40,716 nucleotides of DNA, taken from positions 1 through 40,716 of the forward strand of contig JAAYPI010000059.1 of the NCBI GenBank assembly GCA_012519885.1, given 5' to 3'. The translations under genes and the position numbers were made by a program. The notes beneath the pieces are model-generated. The model searched no databases. It saw only the letters and a program-made list of their open reading frames with translations, and was not told the origin of the DNA. Below, one piece after another: positions 1 to 6,847 of the stretch. Source of the DNA: Bacteroidales bacterium. GTDB taxonomy: Bacteria > Bacteroidota > Bacteroidia > Bacteroidales > Paludibacteraceae. The stretch's first letter is position 1; every line of letters begins with the position of its first letter.

Positions 1-24
1 ATACCCAACACCTTAATTTTAATA

Positions 25-80
25 CCGCTTTTCTCTCAAAGCGGGTGCAAAGATAACGCCTTTATTCCCGATTCTCCAAA
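25..80 (-). promoter_or_regulatory. Outward-facing promoter and leader hairpin at the left edge
   Basis: On the minus strand a perfect -7 box TATCTTTG lies at 48-55. A TTTG that could serve as -33 box lies at 77-80, with a 21 bp spacer. Directly downstream the transcript would begin near CACCCGCTTT and fold a 7-bp stem (CCGCTTT at 25-31 with AAAGCGG at 38-44, 6-nt loop). The transcript leaves the window. A TTTGCACCCGC start followed by a short GC-rich hairpin is reminiscent of Bacteroidales rRNA operon leaders, and rRNA operons often end contigs, but no rRNA sequence is visible. Bases 56-277 hold nothing else I recognise apart from a short AT dinucleotide run near 258-271. Confidence 0.55.
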
Positions 81-277
81 TAATTAAGAAACTATTTTTA
101 ATCTATTTTTACCCAAATTACTTAACTGCATTAAAATCAATGGGATAATCTAGTAACTTTTTTTCTAAAATTAGAGATTGGATGGAATAATAGAGAATTG
201 TAGTGGGAGTATGACCAATCTTAAGCAGGAATTATACTGCAAAAAGAGTAAAAAAAGCATATATATATATGTGTTAA

Positions 278-1405
278 TCAACTAAAAAAATCTCTTGCGT
301 AAGAAAAAACCTGATTAAAACCCTCATTTACTTCGTTTGTTTGATGAATATGATTAGTAGGAAATGGATTTTCGTGTGAATACTGGTAGTCAAAATCTAA
401 TTGTGTAATTTGATTGTTAGCACAAACACTACCTAATGCTTCCACAATCCCAGCATATGGTATAACCACGTCTTTAGATAACGCTATCCCTTTTATTTTA
501 TTTCCCATTGATAAAAAGAATTTTTCACGCACTTGTTTATTATATTGTGCCGAAATCATGGTGTCAAAAGCGGCATCAATAGCATCGTTTTTTTGAAATT
601 GTTTCAGATGGTTATTCCGTTCTTGTAAATAATAAGTATGTAACATATCAAAAGCATTGGTATCCATAATACCACGAGATTTACCTTGCATTGCACTAAA
701 AACAGAACCTCCGCAAAATAAGAATAACTTGGTATCATCAAATAGGTTTAACGGATTGGCAAGCAATGCTATTTCTGCAACAAACGCTCCAATTGAATAT
801 GCAAAAATATCTACCGTAGATACATCTGGAAGCATTGGATGAACACCCTTGTATATGGTGCTTATTAGCGAACAAATATCAGCAATAGATTGCCTCCCAG
901 AACAATAAAAACGATGAGGTTTTTCGGATATACGATTACTCAATACAACATTTGCCACACTTATATACCTATCATTCCCATTAAGTTGACGCCTTAAATG
1001 AAAAATAGTTGCTATCTCTCTAGGATTTGACCAACTACTAGGGCAACGGTTGATATGATAGGCTAATGGAAATAAAATTACTGGTTTGTTGGTGGTATAA
1101 CACAAGTATTCTGCCCATGCAAGATATTTATTCCACGAACGCTCGTTTAACCCATGCAGTAGTAAAATTGCTTTGCCTGATCGCACAGTTGAATGTGGCA
1201 TAAATATAGGGTATACAAAATGCGTATTTTCACTAATCAAAGCATCGACATCAATAATGTGATTAGAAGAAGTATGATGACACATCTCTGGAATACTTTC
1301 GAAAGAAGCGAAGTGTATAGTAGCATATGGAGTATAAATAACCGAGGTACTATTATTTATTGAAAATAGTCGGTTTAGTTCTGTATACCTTTCAACGTAG
1401 TTCAT
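278..1405 (-). CDS. Alpha/beta-hydrolase-like protein, DUF6051-type
   Basis: This 375-residue protein has no signal peptide or membrane segment, so it is probably cytoplasmic. An alpha/beta-hydrolase core is suggested by a strand plus oxyanion-type motif LLLHGLNER (81-89) and a nucleophile elbow AYSIGA with Ser204 after a hydrophobic strand. A late His (His344) could complete a triad, but the acidic residue cannot be assigned with confidence. The order of motifs and the length resemble the uncharacterised Bacteroidetes family DUF6051; this is from memory and was not searched. The substrate is unknown. It stands alone, divergent from the LytTR regulator, with about 220 bp between the two starts. 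No perfect -7 box was found upstream of it; the closest is an imperfect match near 1442. Confidence 0.6.
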   Translation of the reverse strand: MNYVERYTELNRLFSINNSTSVIYTPYATIHFASFESIPEMCHHTSSNHIIDVDALISENTHFVYPIFMPHSTVRSGKAILLLHGLNERSWNKYLAWAEYLCYTTNKPVILFPLAYHINRCPSSWSNPREIATIFHLRRQLNGNDRYISVANVVLSNRISEKPHRFYCSGRQSIADICSLISTIYKGVHPMLPDVSTVDIFAYSIGAFVAEIALLANPLNLFDDTKLFLFCGGSVFSAMQGKSRGIMDTNAFDMLHTYYLQERNNHLKQFQKNDAIDAAFDTMISAQYNKQVREKFFLSMGNKIKGIALSKDVVIPYAGIVEALGSVCANNQITQLDFDYQYSHENPFPTNHIHQTNEVNEGFNQVFSYARDFFS

Positions 1406-1452
1406 AATGGTTATATATAAATATGTTTATTGTTTATGACACAAAATAATGT

Positions 1453-1532
1453 GATAAAAATTGAGTCTCAAAATGAAAGGGAAGAAGAGTATTGGAATGG
1501 GATAAGAGACGTTAATATGGGATAAAAATTGA
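1453..1532 (+). repeat. Pair of 12-bp direct repeats upstream of the LytTR gene
   Basis: GATAAAAATTGA occurs at 1453-1464 and again at 1521-1532, 68 bp apart start to start. A weaker relative (GGGGTAAAAATAAAA) follows near 1540. They lie just upstream of the -33 box of the LytTR gene. LytTR proteins bind direct repeats, so these could be autoregulatory sites, but the spacing is larger than the usual two-site LytTR operator and AT-rich repeats arise easily by chance. Confidence 0.3.
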
Positions 1533-1571
1533 CATAGAGGGGTAAAAATAAAAAGTAATTAGATAAAAAAG

Positions 1572-1603
1572 TTTGTATGTATCTGTTAGAAAATGTACTT
1601 TTG
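1572..1603 (+). promoter_or_regulatory. Promoter of the LytTR regulator gene
   Basis: TTTG at 1572-1575 and TACTTTTG at 1596-1603 are separated by exactly 20 bp, a full match to the Bacteroidetes primary-sigma consensus. The start codon follows at 1630, leaving a leader of about 20 nt. Confidence 0.8.
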
Positions 1604-1629
1604 CATCTACCTCTAAATAGAAAAAAATA

Positions 1630-2487
1630 ATGAATAATCTTATTCCATCTTATTTGTACGAAAAAACCAATCTCACACGGTTGGTGATTTTTACTGCTAT
1701 ATTTTCGTTGTTTTTTATCAACTTATTTCAGCCCTTTGGCTCAAGAGAGTGGTATCCAAATATCTCAAGCATGTCGTATTTCTTTTTTTCTAGCCTCATT
1801 ATTCTTACTGGCATGCTGGTAGTAGTTCTTAGTAGGATAATAATGTATATATATTCTAAAAAACACCCTATCCTTTACTGGCATTATGGAGTTTGGATTT
1901 TAGTTGAAATTGTGAGTATGTCTTTGTTTTATGCATTATTTTCCATGTATGTTCCCAAACAAGGAGCCGTAAGAGCATTTGAAGTAATATTACAAAACTC
2001 TATTATCAATACTAGTTTAGTTTTGTTATTGCCTTATTCCATATTATGGCTGTATTTTTCGTGGAAAGAAAAAAATTTGCAATTACTAAAACTTTCGCAA
2101 GATGAAACTGGTAGCGATGGGCAAAAAAAAGCTATTCTTCCTTTTTATGATGAAAAAGGAGAGTTGCGGATTTCAATAGCACAAGAAAATGTTCTGTACA
2201 TTGAATCATCTGATAATTACATAACTATTCATTATCTCAATAAATCAAAAATAACGGGTTTCCTTCTTCGTAATTCGTTAAAATGGATGGACGAACATCT
2301 TTCATCTGACTCTCCCATGGTACGTTGTCATCGGTCATATATTGTTAATTTAGATAGAGTAAAGGTGTTGAGAAAAACCAAGGATGGTATTTTTCTAGAA
2401 TTAGATGCCCTGCAAACGCCAGACATACCTGTGTCTAAAACGTATTACGAAAAGGTGATGAAAAAATTCTCACATTATTCAGTATAA
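1630..2487 (+). CDS. Membrane-anchored LytTR-domain transcriptional regulator
   Basis: The 285-residue protein has four hydrophobic segments at about 17-35, 48-72, 83-106 and 125-145, then a charged linker and a C-terminal LytTR DNA-binding domain (about 178-282). The domain shows the usual core: VLYIESSDNYITIHY (188-202) and MVRCHRSYIVNLDRV (230-244). It has no receiver domain, so it is a one-component regulator in which the membrane part probably senses the signal directly. This architecture is common in Bacteroidetes. No partner histidine kinase is adjacent. The repeats at 1453-1532 are candidate binding sites. Its targets cannot be told from the sequence. Confidence 0.85.
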   Translation: MNNLIPSYLYEKTNLTRLVIFTAIFSLFFINLFQPFGSREWYPNISSMSYFFFSSLIILTGMLVVVLSRIIMYIYSKKHPILYWHYGVWILVEIVSMSLFYALFSMYVPKQGAVRAFEVILQNSIINTSLVLLLPYSILWLYFSWKEKNLQLLKLSQDETGSDGQKKAILPFYDEKGELRISIAQENVLYIESSDNYITIHYLNKSKITGFLLRNSLKWMDEHLSSDSPMVRCHRSYIVNLDRVKVLRKTKDGIFLELDALQTPDIPVSKTYYEKVMKKFSHYSV

Positions 2488-2582
2488 TAATGTAGGTATA
2501 TATGCCACAAAAAAAGATGAAAGCAACCCTTTACGAAAATTCTGTGATTAGCATCTTTCATAGAATCATTTACACATAATAA

Positions 2583-2720
2583 ACAAGTATTACAGGAAGT
2601 GGAGAAAAAGCCTCCCAAACTTTATCCCGTTTTTGGGAAGATGTTGTAAAAGAAGTCGCTGTACATTACGAACGTATTTTAGGGAATAAACAAACACGCG
2701 TAAAAAAATTAATTGCTTGA
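2583..2720 (+). pseudogene. Possible 3' remnant of an unidentified gene
   Basis: An open frame without a plausible start runs from 2583, directly after two in-frame TAA codons, to TGA at 2718-2720. It encodes about 45 residues with protein-like composition (for example FWEDVVKEVAVHYERILGN). The same frame upstream, from ATG at 2502, encodes 25 further residues before those stops. The pattern would fit the degraded tail of a gene, but I do not recognise the family and chance is possible. It fills most of the 272-bp gap between the LytTR gene and the DUF5916 gene. Confidence 0.25.
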
Positions 2721-2759
2721 GGCAAAAATAAGATTCTCCCGTAATATTAGAGATAATAA

Positions 2760-5180
2760 TCATAGAAAAATTGCTTTCTTTGCTGTTTTTAGAGTTTGAT
2801 AATCGATATAGTAAATCAATTTTAGTGAAACACTATTTACTTGAGAGTAATCTAATACGTTTTGCAAATTTTTGACATAACTACTAGCAACATCTTGGTT
2901 GTACAGATAAAAATATCTTTTCCAAACCAATGATAGTTCGCTTCCGGGCAAAAAACGCCACGTGTAACTTATGTCAGCATTTAATGCACTAACATTGGTA
3001 TTATAATTGGCCTCCCTGATAGTTGACTGAAATGTGCCATCGTGCTGTAAAAGATAATATGCATGATGGTCTACATTTGACCAATAATGACGTAATCGAA
3101 GATTTAGCAAACTATTGTTTGACAAAGAATATTTGACTTGTGCAATATTCTCAATATTTGAAATATCTCTTCTGCCAAAAAAGATTGAATCATTGGTGTT
3201 GTTTTTATCAACATACCCTATAGCATTTTGCAAAAAACTACTTATAAACTGATACGTGAGTGCAAGCTTATCATTAATGCGATACGTAGGAGCCAATGTA
3301 AAATATTGGGCACTTTTATTGTATTGAGAGGCTTTCCAAGCACCTATATTTGTAAAAAAAGCTAATTTTTTACGATAATCAGAAGAATACTCTGCTCCCA
3401 CATAGCCAGCGGTAGGTTCTTTTGCTTTCCAACCTACAACACGTGGTTCAAAATGGTCGTACTTTTCGATAGGTGTTGCACTAATATAAAACTTTATTGA
3501 ATTAAATGATGGAAATAACAATTTTAAATTCCATGCCAACTCTAATCTACTATACAATAATGGATGATAAAGATTATCGTAATAAATAGCCAGTTGACTA
3601 GTAACTTCATTTACTGATTTGGTAGGAGTATAATTTAAATAATACAAAATTAAAGTATTCGTAATGATATTATTATTTTCAAGATACCCTATATCTGTAG
3701 GATTATATGAATCGGATAAAATAGTTGCGAGGTATTCGTATCTAAAGGTCCCTTTCAGTTTTGAGATAGTAACATTTGCCCTATAACCCAGCTCGTTGGA
3801 TATAGGAGAAAGCTCTCTTTCCTTATTATAACTCACAAATGCATCTCCAGTAAACGCATGATCTTTCAACATATATTTAAAATCAAAACCGGACACATTC
3901 GACACATAATTTTGCTCAGGAATGAGCAAATTTGTATTGACCCAACTAATATACGATTCTTTCCCAATAACTTTATTTACTACCATCACATTGTAATTAG
4001 ATACCCCTTGTGTAGTTACATATCTTGTAACATCGGTAAGAGTATCTTTTATTTCAGCTACTTGTTTTTTTGTAATAGCATTTAACATACCTATTCCCCA
4101 ACCAGAAGAAGTATGTCCAGAAATTTTCGTTGCATTATATAAATTCGTTTCAGATGGGTTTCTTTGTAGTATTTCATTTTCCTTTGTATATGAATATACC
4201 TTGTTATAGTTGCGAGGTTGACCTCCTATTCGACGTGAATAAAATATATCGCCTTTGCTAAATAGCTCGGTACCCTCAGTAAAAAATTGTCGTTTTTCAT
4301 CATACTTTGTTTCCACTGACGACAAATTTAAATACGTATCATCGGATCGTGTTTGCCCAAAATCGGGAATGAGCATCATATCGAGAGTAAAACTTTCATT
4401 GAGTCCCACTTTTACATCCAATCCTCCTTTTATCAAAAACTTATTATCATTATAGTATGTAGCAATATAGGGCATAAACGAAAGCCGTAATGGAGGATTA
4501 ATACCACGAATGCCGTGCATCTCGCCAGCTTGATTAAGCCAGCCATTTTTATTTTTATCGACAAAATTCCATGTTATACCCTCTCCATTACGTTTAATCA
4601 GACGAAAAAAATTAATTTCCCAAACCTGTGTATTTGTATTAGGAAAACGTAATGCAGAAAAAGGAATTTTCATTTCCACTATCCAACCGATGTCGGTTTT
4701 CTTAACTTCACTTTTCCACACAGCATCCCAACTTTTGTTCATGGTCTGTAAATCGTTTTTCGAATCCATCTGGACTCCTGCCGCCGAAACCATAAATTCA
4801 GTAGCATTGAGTCCATCGTTATAGGGGTTTATCTCTACCGAGAAAAGGTCGGCATTAGCCTCATCGCCCGAATCCCTATCCCCTATTTCAGCATAAATAG
4901 AATCAGGCTTAGTGTCATACAGCATTGCCAACACATATATTGCTTCATTATCATATAGCATTCTTACCTCTGTGTGTTGCGAAGGCACACCACCGTTAGT
5001 AGGACTCTGCTGAATAAAATCGCAAATACTATATGCTGCATCCCATACAGTATCGGTAGGAACAGCATCAATTTTAGGCGGGATACTTGTTTGCACAATG
5101 GTAAACTCTTTTCTGTGTTGAGCCAATACAACTGACCATACACACAATAAAAACAGTAGCACACTAAGTTGTTTTTTCAT
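2760..5180 (-). CDS. DUF5916 outer-membrane protein with CBM9-like N-terminal domain
   Basis: The N-terminal part (about residues 25-220 of the mature chain) resembles carbohydrate-binding family 9: it opens with PPKIDAVPTDTVWDAA and contains the conserved WIVEMKIPFSALRFP stretch. The rest matches DUF5916 (for example FFRLIKRNGEGITWNFV), a long beta-rich region likely to form an outer-membrane barrel; the chain ends in a hydrophobic Phe-Leu. I chose ATG 5180 because it begins a clean signal peptide (MKKQLSVLLFLLCVWSVVLAQ in outline, 806 residues in all). An upstream ATG at 5246 would add 22 hydrophobic residues and sits about 19 nt after the expected transcription start, so it cannot be excluded. 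The function of the family is unknown; surface glycan handling is a guess. It is monocistronic. Confidence 0.8.
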   Translation of the reverse strand: MKKQLSVLLFLLCVWSVVLAQHRKEFTIVQTSIPPKIDAVPTDTVWDAAYSICDFIQQSPTNGGVPSQHTEVRMLYDNEAIYVLAMLYDTKPDSIYAEIGDRDSGDEANADLFSVEINPYNDGLNATEFMVSAAGVQMDSKNDLQTMNKSWDAVWKSEVKKTDIGWIVEMKIPFSALRFPNTNTQVWEINFFRLIKRNGEGITWNFVDKNKNGWLNQAGEMHGIRGINPPLRLSFMPYIATYYNDNKFLIKGGLDVKVGLNESFTLDMMLIPDFGQTRSDDTYLNLSSVETKYDEKRQFFTEGTELFSKGDIFYSRRIGGQPRNYNKVYSYTKENEILQRNPSETNLYNATKISGHTSSGWGIGMLNAITKKQVAEIKDTLTDVTRYVTTQGVSNYNVMVVNKVIGKESYISWVNTNLLIPEQNYVSNVSGFDFKYMLKDHAFTGDAFVSYNKERELSPISNELGYRANVTISKLKGTFRYEYLATILSDSYNPTDIGYLENNNIITNTLILYYLNYTPTKSVNEVTSQLAIYYDNLYHPLLYSRLELAWNLKLLFPSFNSIKFYISATPIEKYDHFEPRVVGWKAKEPTAGYVGAEYSSDYRKKLAFFTNIGAWKASQYNKSAQYFTLAPTYRINDKLALTYQFISSFLQNAIGYVDKNNTNDSIFFGRRDISNIENIAQVKYSLSNNSLLNLRLRHYWSNVDHHAYYLLQHDGTFQSTIREANYNTNVSALNADISYTWRFLPGSELSLVWKRYFYLYNQDVASSYVKNLQNVLDYSQVNSVSLKLIYYIDYQTLKTAKKAIFL

Positions 5181-5270
5181 AGACGTAACATAAGGTATAA
5201 TTATCATCCCAAAGAAAATAGAATAAACTGACAACAAAAAAAACATTACACCAACGTACTACTATTTATG

Positions 5271-5278
5271 CAAACGTA
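5271..5278 (-). promoter_or_regulatory. -7 box of the DUF5916 gene
   Basis: The minus strand reads TACGTTTG here, a perfect TAnnTTTG. No good TTG lies 19-21 bp upstream, so the -33 box is weak or absent. With ATG 5180 the leader would be about 85 nt. Confidence 0.5.
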
Positions 5279-5420
5279 GAAAAAAATACTCTTTATGATA
5301 ATCTTCTGACACAAGAATATAGAAAAAAAAAGGATAACTATAACACGCAACCAACATAAAAGATCGTTGCAACATATTGTATAATTTGTTCATACTTTAG
5401 CTTACAACTCTCTTTTATGC

Positions 5421-5451
5421 AAAAAAAGAGCCACTCATACTGAGTAGCTCT
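5421..5451 (-). terminator. Rho-independent terminator of the perR-peroxiredoxin operon
   Basis: On the minus strand AGAGCTACTC, a 5-nt loop and GAGTGGCTCT form a 10-bp stem with one G-U pair. A run of seven T follows directly. It starts 25 bp after the peroxiredoxin stop codon. Confidence 0.85.
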
Positions 5452-5475
5452 ATCCTTTTTTGGAAAGTTGAAATA

Positions 5476-6189
5476 CTATTTCTTAAGAATTTTACCCAAC
5501 ACAAGGTCTTTGTCAAGTTTTTTGGTACAGAAGAACCAGTCTTTACATTCCAGTCCATCTTCTTTACCATCCATTCTATCTTTGGCAGTACCACACGAAC
5601 CTGCTGGTGAAATAATCACATCATCACCTGGACGCCAATCAGCAGGAGTCGCTACCTTAAACTCATCAGCTGTTTGCAATGCCAATATCACTCTATACAA
5701 CTCATCAAAGTTGCGTCCTAAGCTCAATGGGTAATAAATAATTGTTCGGATAATTCCCTGTGGGTCAATTACAAATACAGCTCTTACCGCTTTTGTATTG
5801 CTTTCGCCAGGCATCATCATGCCATATTTTTTGGCTACTTCCATCGTAATATCTTCAATAAGAGGAAAAGTTACCTCTACATCTTTCATCCCTTTGTACT
5901 CAATTTTTTCTTTGATAGTACGTAGCCATGCAATATGACTATACAAACCATCGACTGAAAGTCCTACCAACTTACAATTTGCCTGATTAAACTGTTTTTC
6001 CATAGTAGCAAATGTCATAAATTCTGACGTACATACAGGAGTAAAATCGGCTGGATGACTAAATAAAATTACCCAACTACCGCTATAATCAGCAGGGAAA
6101 TTAATTTCACCTTGGGTAGTAACAGCCTTAAAAACGGGAGCTTTTTCGCCAATACGTGGCATAGCATACACTTCTTGATTGTTTTCCAT
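5476..6189 (-). CDS. Peroxiredoxin, Prx6/archaeal-type
   Basis: A thiol peroxidase that reduces H2O2 and organic peroxides in the cytoplasm. The 237-residue length and the motif HPADFTPVCTSEF, with peroxidatic Cys53, place it in the Prx6-like group of long peroxiredoxins. A C-terminal pair Cys215 and Cys221, six residues apart, matches the resolving-cysteine spacing of the archaeal Aeropyrum enzyme, so a two-cysteine mechanism with C-terminal resolution is likely. Cys199 is additional. It lies 21 bp downstream of perR on the same strand with no promoter between them, so it is probably co-transcribed and de-repressed under peroxide stress. A strong terminator follows. Confidence 0.92.
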   Translation of the reverse strand: MENNQEVYAMPRIGEKAPVFKAVTTQGEINFPADYSGSWVILFSHPADFTPVCTSEFMTFATMEKQFNQANCKLVGLSVDGLYSHIAWLRTIKEKIEYKGMKDVEVTFPLIEDITMEVAKKYGMMMPGESNTKAVRAVFVIDPQGIIRTIIYYPLSLGRNFDELYRVILALQTADEFKVATPADWRPGDDVIISPAGSCGTAKDRMDGKEDGLECKDWFFCTKKLDKDLVLGKILKK

Positions 6190-6210
6190 AATCTTTTTGT
6201 TTTTTTATTA

Positions 6211-6636
6211 TTATTGTGGTTTATATATTCCGTTTATTTGTAATTTAATATCTTGTATTTCAAAATTAGGTATCCCTCTTTCTTTAAAATAATTCGTAAG
6301 TATCAAACTTAATTCTTGATTATAATAATCAACTATTTCTCCTGTTTGCGAACAATACAAGTGATGATGATCGTCCAAAACAGCATCATACCGCATGCTA
6401 TCTTTGTCGGTTTTTACCCGTACAATCAATTTTTTATCTACCAAGGCATCTAACACATTATATATAGTGCCCACTGCTATATGAGGATGCTGCTCTTGAA
6501 CACGTGCAATAATGGCATCAGCTGTGGGGTGAGTCCTCATAGACATAACAGCTTCGAATACGGCTAATCGCTGGGGAGTTACTTTCATCCCGCTATTTGC
6601 GATGAGTTGTTGTAATGAAATTATTGATTTATCCAC
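6211..6636 (-). CDS. perR: PerR-type peroxide-sensing Fur-family repressor
   Basis: The 141-residue protein has the Fur winged-helix (KVTPQRLAVFEAV at 18-30, VGTIYNVLDAL at 55-65). The five regulatory metal ligands of Bacillus PerR (His37, Asp85, His91, His93, Asp104) all have counterparts shifted by one: His36, Asp84, His90, His92 and Asp103. The Asp in the last position favours PerR over Fur. The structural zinc site is missing: only Cys95 remains of the four usual cysteines, and the first pair reads CSQT. It heads the operon with a peroxiredoxin, as expected for a peroxide regulator. A 7-1-7 palindrome next to its transcription start suggests autoregulation. Confidence 0.88.
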   Translation of the reverse strand: MDKSIISLQQLIANSGMKVTPQRLAVFEAVMSMRTHPTADAIIARVQEQHPHIAVGTIYNVLDALVDKKLIVRVKTDKDSMRYDAVLDDHHHLYCSQTGEIVDYYNQELSLILTNYFKERGIPNFEIQDIKLQINGIYKPQ

Positions 6637-6653
6637 TTATACTTATTATTTAT

Positions 6654-6668
6654 TAGGAATAATTCCTA
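6654..6668. promoter_or_regulatory. Candidate PerR operator (7-1-7 palindrome)
   Basis: TAGGAAT-A-ATTCCTA is a perfect 15-bp inverted repeat with the 7-1-7 geometry of Fur/PerR boxes. It lies immediately downstream of the perR -7 box, over or just past the predicted transcription start, where a bound repressor would block transcription. Confidence 0.7.
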
Positions 6669-6676
6669 TTTAAGAA

Positions 6677-6708
6677 CAAAGATAATCTGTATTTTTCAAT
6701 TAACCAAA
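6677..6708 (-). promoter_or_regulatory. Promoter of perR
   Basis: On the minus strand TTTG (6705-6708) and TATCTTTG (6677-6684) are separated by exactly 20 bp, a full Bacteroidetes promoter. Its start point would be about 6670, next to the palindrome at 6654-6668. Confidence 0.85.
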
Positions 6709-6799
6709 TATTTTTGCATTAATTTTCACACTTTTCTGTAAAAACCATAAAAAACAACTATTTATATCAAAAAAATAGTTTTATCAATATCAATTTTAT

Positions 6800-6807
6800 T
6801 ACTTTTG
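6800..6807 (+). promoter_or_regulatory. -7 box of topA
   Basis: TACTTTTG is a perfect -7 box 40 bp before the topA start. No TTG is found at the expected -33 position. The perR and topA promoters diverge from this 211-bp spacer. Confidence 0.6.
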
Positions 6808-6847
6808 CACCGAATTTTGTTAATTAATCTGCTAACTTGGTACAAAA

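Noticed and set aside
258-271. CATATATATATATG palindrome after the hydrolase-like gene
   Set aside because: A simple AT dinucleotide run; self-complementary by nature, no evidence of function.
2513-2561. Possible hairpin after the LytTR gene (AAAGATG / CATCTTT)
   Set aside because: Stem of only 7 bp with a loop of more than 30 nt and no T run; not credible as a terminator.
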